Assembly: GCF_000017245.1 (NCBI RefSeq)
Contig: NC_009655.1
Span: 124,001-188,000, forward strand
Direction: 5' to 3'
Length of the DNA stretch: 64,000 nucleotides
Source: Actinobacillus succinogenes 130Z
GTDB taxonomy: Bacteria; Pseudomonadota; Gammaproteobacteria; Enterobacterales; Pasteurellaceae
Part shown: positions 42,106-51,158 of the stretch, piece by piece
How the letters are laid out: each line of letters opens with the position of its first letter
Numbering within the stretch: position 1 is the stretch's first letter
Program-made: the position numbers and the translations under genes
The notes under the pieces: generated by a model
What the model was told of the DNA's origin: nothing
Database searches by the model: none
What the model saw: the letters and a program-made list of their open reading frames with translations, nothing else

Positions 42106-43533
42106 TTATTCTTCGTCGGTAAAACGCGCCGCTTTATAGGTCGGTTTCATCAGGTTTTCAACGGATAAAATATCATCTAACTGCGCCTCGGTCAGTAAGC
42201 CTTTTTCCAGTACTACATCTCGTACGCTGCGACCGGTTTGTGCGCAGATTTTACCCACAATATCGCCGTTATGGTGGCCGATAAACGGATTCAGATAGGT
42301 CACGATACCGATAGAGTTAAACACGTAATTTTCACAGATTTCTTTGTTTACGGTGATACCGTCGATACATTTATCACGCAAATTCACACATGCGTTAGCG
42401 AGAATATCGATAGATTCGAACATCGCTTGACCGATTACCGGTTCCATTACGTTTAACTGTAACTGGCCGGCTTCGGCGGCAAAAGTTACGGTCGTATCGT
42501 TACCGATCACTTTAAAGCACACTTGGTTTACCACTTCGGGCACAACCGGATTTACTTTTGCCGGCATGATGGAAGAACCGGCTTGCAATTCGGGCAGATT
42601 GATCTCGTTCAATCCTGCTCGCGGACCGGATGACAGCAGACGTAAGTCGTTACAAACTTTCGAAATTTTGACCGCGCTTCGTTTCAGCGCGCCGTGCACC
42701 ATTACATAAGAACCGCAGTCGGAAGTGGCTTCAATCAGATTTTCGGAACCGACGCAAGGCAAACCGGTTACTTCGGATAAACATTTCACCGCCAATTCGC
42801 GGTAACCTTCCGGGGTATTCAAACCGGTTCCGATTGCCGTCGCACCTAAGTTGACTTCCAGCAATAATTCCGCCGTATCTTTTAAATTTTTCGCTTCTTC
42901 TTCAAGCAGAATCGCAAAGGCTTTGAATTCTTGTCCCACGGTCATCGGTACGGCGTCTTGTAACTGAGTACGCCCCATTTTCAACACATTGGCGAATTCT
43001 TCCGCTTTTTTGTCGAAACCTTGTTGCAAATATTCGATTTTTTCAATCAGATGCATAATACTGTTGTACACGGCGATACGGAATCCGGTCGGGTAGGCAT
43101 CGTTGGTAGACTGGCTGGCGTTCACGTGATCCATCGGGTCGATAATATCGTATTCGCCTTTTTGATGACCTAAAATTTCTAAGGCTAAATTGGCTACGAC
43201 TTCGTTGGTATTCATATTCACGGAAGTACCTGCGCCGCCTTGATAAACATCGGACGGGAACTGATCCATGCAACGTCCGTTCAACAGGATTTCATCACAA
43301 GCCTGAACGATAGCTTTGGAGACTTTTTTCGGAATCGCACCTAATTCGCCGTTGGCCATCGCCGTCGCTTTTTTCACCATCACCATACCGCGTACGAATT
43401 CCGGTACGTCGGAAATGCAATGATCGGAAATATTGAAATTTTCCACCGCTCTTAATGTATGAATCCCCCAATACACATCATTCGATACTTCGCGTTCGCC
43501 TAATAAATCCACTTCAACACGTACGTTTTTCAT
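42106..43533 (-). CDS. aspA: Aspartate ammonia-lyase
   Basis: This 475-residue fumarase/aspartase-family enzyme has TSVNMNTNEVVAN, HVNASQSTNDAYPTG and the signature GSSIMPAKVNPV at residues 319-330 with the catalytic serine loop. It converts aspartate to fumarate and ammonia. First gene of the aspA-ansB operon, divergent from dcuB, with a combined CRP/FNR-like site upstream. In a succinate-forming organism it supplies fumarate for respiration. Confidence 0.97.
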   Translation of the reverse strand: MKNVRVEVDLLGEREVSNDVYWGIHTLRAVENFNISDHCISDVPEFVRGMVMVKKATAMANGELGAIPKKVSKAIVQACDEILLNGRCMDQFPSDVYQGGAGTSVNMNTNEVVANLALEILGHQKGEYDIIDPMDHVNASQSTNDAYPTGFRIAVYNSIMHLIEKIEYLQQGFDKKAEEFANVLKMGRTQLQDAVPMTVGQEFKAFAILLEEEAKNLKDTAELLLEVNLGATAIGTGLNTPEGYRELAVKCLSEVTGLPCVGSENLIEATSDCGSYVMVHGALKRSAVKISKVCNDLRLLSSGPRAGLNEINLPELQAGSSIMPAKVNPVVPEVVNQVCFKVIGNDTTVTFAAEAGQLQLNVMEPVIGQAMFESIDILANACVNLRDKCIDGITVNKEICENYVFNSIGIVTYLNPFIGHHNGDIVGKICAQTGRSVRDVVLEKGLLTEAQLDDILSVENLMKPTYKAARFTDEE

Positions 43534-43601
43534 AATTTTACCCTCGTTTTTGTGTCAGATAGTCGTCACACCAAATCATAGCGGCTTTTATAGGCTAAAA
43601 A

Positions 43602-43617
43602 TGTGATCTTGATCAAA
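43602..43617. promoter_or_regulatory. Overlapping FNR-like and CRP-like site between aspA and dcuB
   Basis: GTGAT-CTTG-ATCAA (43603-43616) differs from the FNR consensus TTGAT-N4-ATCAA at one base. TGTGA-N6-TCAAA (43602-43617) is a partial CRP match. It lies 69 bases upstream of aspA and about 200 from dcuB. Anaerobic and catabolite control of aspA is known in enteric bacteria. Confidence 0.55.
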
Positions 43618-43816
43618 TTTCGATAAGTGTTTGATCGTACAAATTTTTATTTGAACTATTAAAATTTTTAAGGTTTAAATCCTTACTATTTAGCGGTATA
43701 TTATCGGAAAATGTTAAAGTCCTGATAACGGTTGGCAATCGCTTGTAAAATCAGCGGAACCGATATTCAGGCTGAAAAGTGCGGCTTACTTTTTATAACT
43801 TTTATGGAGAACAATT

Positions 43817-45139
43817 ATGACTGCAATGTTTATTATCCAATTTGCCATCGTATTGCTCTGTATCCTGATGGGTGCAAGGGTCGGTGGTATAGGTTTAGGC
43901 GTATTCGGCGGTTTGGGTCTGGCTATCCTATCTTTCGGATTCGGACTGAAACCCGCCGGTTTGCCGATTGACGTAATGTTTATGATTATGGCGGTGGTTG
44001 CCGCCGCAGCTTCTATGCAAGCGGCGGGCGGTTTGGATTACATGATCAAAATCGCCACCAACATTCTGCGCCGTAATCCGAAATATATCACCTTTATGGC
44101 ACCCGCGGTAACCTGGACATTCACGGTATTGGCGGGAACCGGCCACGTAGCTTATTCCGTACTGCCGGTTATTGCGGAAGTCAGCCGCCACAACGGTATT
44201 CGCCCGGAACGTCCGCTTTCGATGGCGGTTATCGCTTCGCAATTCGCCATTGTTGCCAGTCCGATTGCCGCCGCAGTGGTTGCCGTGGTCGCATATCTCG
44301 AACCGCAAGGCATTACTTTAGGTAACGTACTTTCCGTGACTATTCCGGCAACCGTACTCGGTTTGGGTCTCGCCTGTATTTTCGTGAACAAAATGGGTAA
44401 AGAACTGAAAGACGATCCGGAATATCAAAAACGTTTGCAAGATCCGGAATACGTAAAATCCATTCATGCGGACAGCAATCCTGAAGAAGTCGAAATCACC
44501 GCCGGCGCTAAAGTTTCCGTCTCCTTATTCTTATTGGGCGCATTACTGGTCGTATTAATGGGGGCGATTCCGTCACTGCGTCCGGTGTTCGACGGTAAAC
44601 CAATGGGCATGGCGCATACTATCGAAATCGTCATGCTTTCAATCGGCGCGCTCATCATTTTCTTCTGCAAACCGGACGGCACCGCCATTACCAAAGGTTC
44701 CGTATTCCATGCCGGTATGCGTGCGGTTATCGCCATCTTCGGTATCGCATGGTTAGGCGACACCTTAATGCAGGCTCACATGAGCGAAGTAAAAGAAATG
44801 GTATCCGAATTGGTCAACACCGCACCATGGGCGTTCGCCTTCGCCTTATTCGCATTATCCGTGCTGGTAAACAGCCAAGGGGCGACGGTTGCCACATTGT
44901 TCCCGCTCGGTATCGGCTTGGGCATTCCGGCACCGGTGCTTATCGGGGTGTTTGTAGCGGTCAACGGTTACTTCTTTATTCCGAACTATGGTCCGATTAT
45001 CGCCTCTATCGACTTTGATACTACCGGCACCACCCGTATCGGTAAATACATTTTCAACCACAGCTTTATGATTCCGGGCTTACTCAGCATGTTCTTCAGT
45101 ATTTGTTTGGGTTTGTTATTTGCGAATCTGTTTATCTAA
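43817..45139 (+). CDS. dcuB: Anaerobic C4-dicarboxylate transporter DcuB
   Basis: This 440-residue membrane protein matches the Dcu family: MTAMFIIQFAIVLLCILMGA at the start, GTGHVAYSVLPVIAEVSRHNGIRPERPLS and PNYGPIIASIDFDTTGTTRIG later. It exchanges fumarate or aspartate for succinate across the cytoplasmic membrane during anaerobic growth. Divergent from aspA, with GGAGAACAATT before the start. DcuA is similar, but the sequence and spacing suit DcuB better. Confidence 0.92.
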   Translation: MTAMFIIQFAIVLLCILMGARVGGIGLGVFGGLGLAILSFGFGLKPAGLPIDVMFMIMAVVAAAASMQAAGGLDYMIKIATNILRRNPKYITFMAPAVTWTFTVLAGTGHVAYSVLPVIAEVSRHNGIRPERPLSMAVIASQFAIVASPIAAAVVAVVAYLEPQGITLGNVLSVTIPATVLGLGLACIFVNKMGKELKDDPEYQKRLQDPEYVKSIHADSNPEEVEITAGAKVSVSLFLLGALLVVLMGAIPSLRPVFDGKPMGMAHTIEIVMLSIGALIIFFCKPDGTAITKGSVFHAGMRAVIAIFGIAWLGDTLMQAHMSEVKEMVSELVNTAPWAFAFALFALSVLVNSQGATVATLFPLGIGLGIPAPVLIGVFVAVNGYFFIPNYGPIIASIDFDTTGTTRIGKYIFNHSFMIPGLLSMFFSICLGLLFANLFI

Positions 45140-45155
45140 AATCCCTGCAAAAAGG

Positions 45156-45186
45156 AAAAAGTGCGGTCAAGTTGACCGCACTTTTT
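45156..45186. terminator. Inverted uptake-signal terminator after dcuB
   Basis: AAAAAGTGCGGTC (45156-45168) pairs with GACCGCACTTTTT (45174-45186) across 5 bases. Two uptake signals in inverted orientation form the stem, and the T tail is built in. Confidence 0.9.
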
Positions 45187-45241
45187 GTTTGACTCCCGCC
45201 ATTTGGTAAAAATTTGAATAATCACGCCGTTTATTGCTAAG

Positions 45242-46132
45242 ATGGATATCATTTATCAAGTTGTGCATAAAATGAAAAAACGCACATTTTTTTTAATTAT
45301 TACGCTTTTATTCGGCGGCGGTACTATGTTTTTAACCAAAAATCTGACCCTTTATCAAACACCGGAAGTATTATTCCGGCACCCGCAGGGACAGCCATTT
45401 GAAAAAGAGAAAGATAAGAATATTACCCGCTGGCAGTGTTATCGCAATCCGCTGGCGGAACCCGTGGCAAAACGCGAATTCCGCCTGCTTAGTTGGAATA
45501 TTCACAAAGGTGCGGATAACGGATGGCGCAGGGACTTACTTAATCTGGTGCAAGACAAACAATTCGTTTTTCTGCAGGAAGCCACCACTTTACAGCATAT
45601 TCCGCAAACATTACCCCGGTTTAAAACCATGTTACACACACTGGCGTTTCAGTTTCGTCACCAGCAATCGGGCGTATTGAATCTATCCGATTTGAGCGCC
45701 GAACGTTATTGTATCAATGCGCAACCCGAGCCTTGGCTGCGGCTGCCGAAAGTGATGGCGGCAATGCAGTTTGCGGTGGAAAACCGGTCTCTGCTCATCG
45801 TGAACGTGCATTTGGTCAATTTCGAATGGAAAACCACGGCTTACCAATACCAGTTGGAAACCTTAAAACAATTAGTAGCGCAACATCACGGCGCCGTAGT
45901 GTTAACGGGCGATTTCAATGCATGGAGCAAAAACCGCAACGCACAGTTACAGGCACTCATCCGTTCCTTAGGCTTAACCGCCGTGCACTTTTCGCCGGAT
46001 GAACGGATTAAAGCCTTCGGTTATCCGTTAGACAATATTTTTATCCGCGGTGTCACCGTACATTCCGCGCAAAGCACGGCGTTACGCAGTTCCGACCATA
46101 ATCCGGTAGAACTGCATTTTTCTTTGGAGTAA
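45242..46132 (+). CDS. YafD-like endonuclease/exonuclease/phosphatase-family protein
   Basis: This 296-residue protein has an N-terminal membrane anchor (about residues 11-33) and an EEP domain with LSWNIHKGADNGW, VFLQEATT, VVLTGDFNAWSKNR and SSDHNPVELHF. These match E. coli YafD (UPF0294), whose exact function is not established. The start may be 45242 or 45272 (MKKRTFF); neither has a strong ribosome-binding site. Confidence 0.85.
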   Translation: MDIIYQVVHKMKKRTFFLIITLLFGGGTMFLTKNLTLYQTPEVLFRHPQGQPFEKEKDKNITRWQCYRNPLAEPVAKREFRLLSWNIHKGADNGWRRDLLNLVQDKQFVFLQEATTLQHIPQTLPRFKTMLHTLAFQFRHQQSGVLNLSDLSAERYCINAQPEPWLRLPKVMAAMQFAVENRSLLIVNVHLVNFEWKTTAYQYQLETLKQLVAQHHGAVVLTGDFNAWSKNRNAQLQALIRSLGLTAVHFSPDERIKAFGYPLDNIFIRGVTVHSAQSTALRSSDHNPVELHFSLE

Positions 46133-46164
46133 AGGCTTCGTATTTTATCGATGAAGGAAGGAAT

Positions 46165-47649
46165 ATGTCATTTTCGTTAACCTGGAGTGAAGTATTACTG
46201 GCGCTCCACTTTACCGTCGTCGTCGCTTGCGCCGTGCGGGTATTATACCGTCAGCGCAATACGGGTTCGGCTTTCGCCTGGCTAGTGATTTTGCTGGCAT
46301 TTCCCATGGTGGGGATTATAGCTTATTTACTAGTGGGCGAAACCCGAATCGGCAGACGCCGTTTAGCCCGAACAACGGAAATGATTCGATTTTATCAAAA
46401 CTTCGCCTCGGATTATTTAACGGACGAACAACATTTCAGTGCGGATAAAGAACTGCCCGAATCCCATCAAGGCATTGAAAAAATGGTAAAAAAAGCTACC
46501 GGATTAGCGGCAAATCAACATAACCGCATGCAACTGCTCACCTCTACCGACGACATCATCAATGCCATGATTGCCGATATTCAACAAGCTAAATTAAGCT
46601 GCCTGTTGGCTTTTTATATTATCGAACCGGAAGGCAGAATCGACGCCTTATTACAAGCGGTACTGGATGCCGCCAAACGCGGCGTACGTTGCGTCATTCT
46701 GGCGGACGCCATCGGCAGCAGCCGTTTTTTCCGCAGCCGATGGCATAATAAACTGCAAACTGCCGGCGTATTTGTAGAGGCCTCCCTGCCTATCGGGTTA
46801 TTACGCACCCTTTATACCCGCAATGATCTGCGCAACCACCGCAAAATTCTGGTTGTCGATTACTATATCGGTTACACCGGCAGTTTTAACCTGATTGATC
46901 CCCGTTATTTCAAAAAAGATTCCGGTGTGGGCGAATGGGTGGACGTAATGATGCGCTGCACCGGCGCCGTCGTACTGGAAATGGCGGCGGTGCTGTATGC
47001 GGATATCGCCGTTGAGAGCGAAGAAAATCTGCAATTGGTACAACATTACCTGCTGCGTTACGAACAAACGGATATGGAAAGAATCCCGGCCGCTGCGGGC
47101 GATATCACTGCTCAGGTGATTCCCTCGGCACCGGAACAAGATGAAAGTATTATTTACGAAACCATTCTGTGCGCCATTCACGCCGCCACCAAACGGATTG
47201 TGATTACTACGCCGTATTTTGTACCGAACGAACCGCTGCTGATAGCTCTCACCACCGCGGCGCGACGCGGTGTGGACGTCACGCTGATTTTGCCGGAAAA
47301 AGTGGATTCCTTCATGGTGCGCTACGCTTCACGGGCTTATTTTCCGTTATTACTGAAACACGGCATTAAAATCGCGCAATTTAAAGCGGGATTATTACAT
47401 GCCAAAACCCTGGTAATCGATGATGATTTCAGCCTGTTCGGCACCGTTAATATGGATATGCGCAGCTTTTTCCTGAATCTTGAAATCAGTCTGGCGATTT
47501 ACAATCGGGATATGACGACCCAAATCGCCGCGTTGCAACAACAATACTTAGCCGACAGCCGTTACATTAACGAAATGGACCGGCTGTTCCGACAAAAATG
47601 GTGGGGGCTGGTGGAAAATATCGTACGGCTGGTCAGCCCGTTACTGTAA
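46165..47649 (+). CDS. cls: Cardiolipin synthase
   Basis: This 494-residue phospholipase-D-superfamily enzyme has two N-terminal membrane segments (about 8-28 and 34-56) and two HKD motifs: NHRKILVVDYY (His225, Lys227, Asp232) and LHAKTLVIDDD (His412, Lys414, Asp419). It makes cardiolipin from phosphatidylglycerol in the inner membrane. 32 bases after the YafD-like gene, so possibly co-transcribed. Confidence 0.93.
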   Translation: MSFSLTWSEVLLALHFTVVVACAVRVLYRQRNTGSAFAWLVILLAFPMVGIIAYLLVGETRIGRRRLARTTEMIRFYQNFASDYLTDEQHFSADKELPESHQGIEKMVKKATGLAANQHNRMQLLTSTDDIINAMIADIQQAKLSCLLAFYIIEPEGRIDALLQAVLDAAKRGVRCVILADAIGSSRFFRSRWHNKLQTAGVFVEASLPIGLLRTLYTRNDLRNHRKILVVDYYIGYTGSFNLIDPRYFKKDSGVGEWVDVMMRCTGAVVLEMAAVLYADIAVESEENLQLVQHYLLRYEQTDMERIPAAAGDITAQVIPSAPEQDESIIYETILCAIHAATKRIVITTPYFVPNEPLLIALTTAARRGVDVTLILPEKVDSFMVRYASRAYFPLLLKHGIKIAQFKAGLLHAKTLVIDDDFSLFGTVNMDMRSFFLNLEISLAIYNRDMTTQIAALQQQYLADSRYINEMDRLFRQKWWGLVENIVRLVSPLL

Positions 47650-47660
47650 AAACGGCGATT

Positions 47661-47686
47661 AAAAAGGCGTTGAATCACGCCTTTTT
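47661..47686. terminator. Terminator after cls
   Basis: AAAAAGGCG (47661-47669) pairs with CGCCTTTTT (47678-47686) across 8 bases. It lies between the convergent cls and uxaC genes and can serve both. An uptake signal follows at about 47700-47708. Confidence 0.85.
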
Positions 47687-47719
47687 AGTCGGAACCCGGA
47701 AGTGCGGTCAAATTTTCCC

Positions 47720-49123
47720 TTATTTGAAATAACTTTTCGCGTTGTTATAACAGATATTTTTCACCATATTTCCAAGCAGATTCATATCATTCGGGGCTTC
47801 GCCGTTGACCACCCATTTACCCACCATCTCGCATAAAATCCGACGGAAATATTCGTGTCGGGTGTAAGACAAGAAACTGCGCGAATCCGTCAACATACCC
47901 ACGAATTGACTCAATAAACCAAGCTGTGAAAGTTGCTGTAACTGACGTTCCATACCGTCTTTCTGATCATTAAACCACCAACCCGAACCGAACTGGATTT
48001 TTCCGGCGACTCCTCCCGTTTGGAAGTTACCGATCATCGTAGCGATCATTTCGTTGTCCCGAGGATTCAGGCAATACAAAATGGTTTTCGGCAATTCGTC
48101 GTTTTGATCCATCGTATCCAACAGACGAGAAAGCGGTTCCGCAAAAGTGCGGTCGGCAATAGAATCGAATCCCGCATCCGCACCGAGCAGCTTGAACATA
48201 CGGGTATTGTTATTGCGCAAGGCACCAATATGCATTTGCATAGCCCAGTTACGCTTGCAATATTCGGTACCTAACCATACTAAAAGTGCGGTCGAATATT
48301 GATTGATTTGTAATTCCGTCAACGCCTGATTACTACGGCGTAATCGTAAAATACGATCCAATTCTTTTTCATCGGGAATCGGCGCAAAACGTACGATTTC
48401 CATACCGTGATCCGCCGATTTACAACCATGTTGATCAAAATGCTCCAAACGTTTGAGAAGCGCTTTTTTCAATGCGTCGAAGCTGTTAATGTCGGTGTCG
48501 GAAACCCGTTCCAGCTGTTCCAGATAATCGTTAAATTGGTCTAATTCGATTTTAACCGCTTTATCCGGACGCCAGCTCGGCGCGACCTCAATATCAAAAG
48601 CGTTATCTTCCGCAATAGCTTTGTGATACTCAAGGCTGTCAATCGGATCATCCGTTGTGCCGGAAAATTTCACGTTCATCCGCCGCATAATACCGCGAGC
48701 GGAAAATTCGGGTTGTTGTAACAATTCATTACATTCTTGCCAAATTTTGTCCGCACTTTGAGGTCCGAACAAGGTATCGGTAATCCCAAACGGACGACGC
48801 AGTTCTAAATGCGTCCAGTGATAAATCGGATTGCCGATACAAAGCGGTACGGTTTTCGCCCAAGCCTGATATTTTTCATAAGCGGAAGCATTGCCCGTAA
48901 TCACATTTTCATCAAACCCCGCCGAACGCATGGCTCGCCATTTATAATGGTCGCCCGCTAACCAGATTTCGGTTAAATCCTTAAATAAACGATTCTCCGC
49001 AATCTCTTTAGGCGGTAAATGGCAATGATAATCGAAAATCGGCTGATCTTTCGCATAATCGAAATAAAGCGTACGCGCCACATCATTAGACAGTAAAAAA
49101 TCCTCATCCATAAATTGTTTCAT
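47720..49123 (-). CDS. uxaC: Uronate isomerase
   Basis: This 467-residue amidohydrolase-superfamily enzyme has metal ligands His33 and His35 in FDYHCHLPPKEIAENR and later conserved LMQMHIGALRNNN-like (residues WAMQMHIGALRNNN) and FGSGWWFNDQ segments. It interconverts glucuronate with fructuronate and galacturonate with tagaturonate, so it serves both branches in the island. It follows the TRAP binding-protein gene on the same strand, with a decayed dehydrogenase between them. Confidence 0.96.
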   Translation of the reverse strand: MKQFMDEDFLLSNDVARTLYFDYAKDQPIFDYHCHLPPKEIAENRLFKDLTEIWLAGDHYKWRAMRSAGFDENVITGNASAYEKYQAWAKTVPLCIGNPIYHWTHLELRRPFGITDTLFGPQSADKIWQECNELLQQPEFSARGIMRRMNVKFSGTTDDPIDSLEYHKAIAEDNAFDIEVAPSWRPDKAVKIELDQFNDYLEQLERVSDTDINSFDALKKALLKRLEHFDQHGCKSADHGMEIVRFAPIPDEKELDRILRLRRSNQALTELQINQYSTALLVWLGTEYCKRNWAMQMHIGALRNNNTRMFKLLGADAGFDSIADRTFAEPLSRLLDTMDQNDELPKTILYCLNPRDNEMIATMIGNFQTGGVAGKIQFGSGWWFNDQKDGMERQLQQLSQLGLLSQFVGMLTDSRSFLSYTRHEYFRRILCEMVGKWVVNGEAPNDMNLLGNMVKNICYNNAKSYFK

Positions 49124-49133
49124 TTGTTACTCC

Positions 49134-49380
49134 TTACACGCCGCTATAAGCAGAGATGCCGCCGTCAATAGGAAAAACAATGCTGTTCGAAGTACCCGCA
49201 TACCTCCTATTAATGGTCTCGTTTCGGCGAAATCTCCCGTAGGCATATCGGTTAAAATTTTATGTGCACCCGTTTTGGCTGCTTATCCGGCAAAATAAGT
49301 ACCAAGCACTCACCGCTTTCCGTAAATACCACCGCTTTATCGTTAAAACGATGACTTCCGGCTAACGTCATTTTATTTTC
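49134..49380 (-). pseudogene. Decayed SDR-type fructuronate (mannonate) oxidoreductase
   Basis: Two pieces of a short-chain dehydrogenase C-terminus survive in different frames. GAHKILTDMPTGDFAETR (about 49205-49270) is followed, after a lost segment and a frame change, by VFPIDGGISAYSGV and a stop (49134-49175). The ending SAYSGV after PxDGG is what I recall for SDR-type mannonate/fructuronate oxidoreductases. The upstream part to about 49370 cannot be aligned by eye. No intact open frame remains. It lies where a uxuB-type gene would fit, between the TRAP binding protein and uxaC genes. Confidence 0.7.
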
Positions 49381-49430
49381 TCCGAACCTCAAAATAAAAG
49401 GGCATGGATTATCATACCCTAATAGCCCTA

Positions 49431-50417
49431 TTATCGTGCGGCATCAATTTTTTGTACCATCGGACCAATGACCGGATCGGCAAGCGCCTTATCATGCATC
49501 GGTTTCACCGCATCCACAAACGGTTGTTTTTCCACTTTTACGAACTCAACTCCCATCGTATCTTTTGCTTTCTGAATTTCTTCTTCAGTTGCCTTAGCCC
49601 AAAGATCTTTATGGCTCATCATTGAATTATCCGCTGCGTCCTTCACTATTTTTTGCTGTTCCGGAGTGAGTTTTGCCCAGGATTTTTCACTTATTAACAA
49701 GACATCCGGGATAATTGTGTGTTCGTCTTCGCTATAAAATTTCGCCACTTCACCGTGACGCATTAATGTTAAGGCCGTCGGGTTATTTTCCGCCGCATCT
49801 ACGACGCCCTGTTGAAGCGCAGTATAGAGTTCACCGAATGCCAACGGTGTTGCGGACGCCCCCATTAATTTCATCATTTCCAATGCACTCGGACTAGGTT
49901 GTACGCGAACTTTCAGCCCTTTTAAATCCGCAGGAGTTTTAATCGGCTTTTTAGCGTAAAAACTACGGGATCCCGCATCGTAATAAGTTAACCCGACAAA
50001 TCCTTTGCCTTTTGTAGAATCCAGAATTTTCCCGCCGATTTCAGGATCTTTCAGTACTTTGTAATAATGTTCGGTATCCTTAAATAAATACGGAACATTA
50101 AACGCACCGTAAACAGGTTCGAACGCTTCTAATTCACTGGCATTGGTTTTTGCCATATCAAGAGAACCCGATTGAATTAATTCCATGGATTCGCGTTGAT
50201 TACCTAATTGACTGTTCGGATAAATACGAACAACCACTTCACCGTCAGTTGCTTTTTTGACTTCATCCGCCATAGCCTGCATAGAAATATGAACCGGGTG
50301 TGTTTTATCATTGTTATGACTTAATTTTAACGTTGTTTTGGCCGACACGGAAAGGGACATCGTCGCCGCCACTAAGCCGCTTATCGCTAGGGTAAGGACA
50401 TTTTTCTTCATAAACAT
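49431..50417 (-). CDS. TRAP transporter periplasmic binding protein (glucuronate-type)
   Basis: This 328-residue DctP-family protein has a signal peptide (MFMKKNVLTLAISGLVAA, cleaved after VSA) and family motifs NSQLGNQRESMELIQSGSLD and KGLKVRVQPSPSALEMMKLM, where the arginine of RVQ binds the substrate carboxylate. GGAGATAAGCTT precedes the ATG at 50417, so the ATG at 50435 is not preferred. It is divergent from its membrane subunits. Neighbours (uxaC, uxuA, UxuR) point to a hexuronate or uronate-containing glycoside. Confidence 0.92.
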   Translation of the reverse strand: MFMKKNVLTLAISGLVAATMSLSVSAKTTLKLSHNNDKTHPVHISMQAMADEVKKATDGEVVVRIYPNSQLGNQRESMELIQSGSLDMAKTNASELEAFEPVYGAFNVPYLFKDTEHYYKVLKDPEIGGKILDSTKGKGFVGLTYYDAGSRSFYAKKPIKTPADLKGLKVRVQPSPSALEMMKLMGASATPLAFGELYTALQQGVVDAAENNPTALTLMRHGEVAKFYSEDEHTIIPDVLLISEKSWAKLTPEQQKIVKDAADNSMMSHKDLWAKATEEEIQKAKDTMGVEFVKVEKQPFVDAVKPMHDKALADPVIGPMVQKIDAAR

Positions 50418-50484
50418 AAGCTTATCTCCATACAAAATTTGGTGAAACGGTGGGGATAATAGGCTCTCGTTCCTATTATCGGAT

Positions 50485-50502
50485 AAAATGGTATACCGAT
50501 TT
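50485..50502. promoter_or_regulatory. UxuR/ExuR-like operator 1
   Basis: AAAATGGTATACCGATTT differs at two positions from the enterobacterial UxuR/ExuR consensus as I recall it (AAATTGGTATACCAATTT). It lies 68 bases upstream of the TRAP binding-protein start, on a locus that encodes a UxuR-like protein. Confidence 0.7.
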
Positions 50503-50533
50503 AATAATTGGCTCTATATGTTTTATGTAAATC

Positions 50534-50549
50534 TGTGAAGAAGATCACA
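50534..50549. promoter_or_regulatory. Perfect-consensus CRP site
   Basis: TGTGAAGAAGATCACA matches TGTGA-N6-TCACA exactly. It sits in the middle of the divergent TRAP region, between the two UxuR-like operators, and could activate both promoters. Confidence 0.75.
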
Positions 50550-50599
50550 AAATAAACAAAAAAACTAAATTTCAATGTTATTTGAATAAATTTATCAGT

Positions 50600-50617
50600 A
50601 TATTGGTTTACCAATTA
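50600..50617. promoter_or_regulatory. UxuR/ExuR-like operator 2
   Basis: The core ATTGGTTTACCAAT is a near-perfect palindrome with the TTGGT/ACCAA half-sites of UxuR. It lies 39 bases before the dctQ-type gene start, a repressing position. Confidence 0.68.
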
Positions 50618-50655
50618 ATGCGTATACATGTTGTAAATCATATGAGGAAAATATC

Positions 50656-51147
50656 ATGACCAGGCTCATATCCCTATTAGACCGTATACTGGCCGCTTTC
50701 TGTATTGTGCTGTGTGCGGCGCTCGTCGTTTCTGTCGTATGGCAGGTTTTTTCACGTTATGTACTGAATGATCCGAGTACGGTAACGGACGAATTGGCAC
50801 GCTTTCTTTTTATTTGGGTCGGATTAGTCGGAGCGGCTTACGGATTAGGGAAAAAGAAACACCTTGCCATTGATCTGTTGTTGATGAAACTCGAAAAAAG
50901 CCCTAAAAAACAGGCATTTCTTCAACTGGTTATCAATACTATCAGTATATTTTTTATTGTCGTAATCATGTGTTACGGCGGAATGAAACTGGTTCTCGAT
51001 ACGATAGCCGCCGGTCAGGTCTCTCCCGTATTGGGAATCCAAATGGGATTGGTTTATCTGGCGCTTCCCGTTAGCGGATTCTTTATGCTCGTCTTTTTAG
51101 TGCGGGATTTTATCGCTGACATTCGTCAGTTTTCAGGTCAGAATTAA
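50656..51147 (+). CDS. TRAP transporter small membrane subunit (DctQ)
   Basis: This 163-residue protein has four membrane segments and the family pattern WQVFSRYVLNDPSTVTDELARFLFIWVGL. With the large subunit it forms the sodium-driven TRAP channel that receives substrate from the binding protein encoded divergently. TGAGGAAAATATC precedes the start. Confidence 0.92.
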   Translation: MTRLISLLDRILAAFCIVLCAALVVSVVWQVFSRYVLNDPSTVTDELARFLFIWVGLVGAAYGLGKKKHLAIDLLLMKLEKSPKKQAFLQLVINTISIFFIVVIMCYGGMKLVLDTIAAGQVSPVLGIQMGLVYLALPVSGFFMLVFLVRDFIADIRQFSGQN

Positions 51148-51158
51148 AGGAGTCTCTC

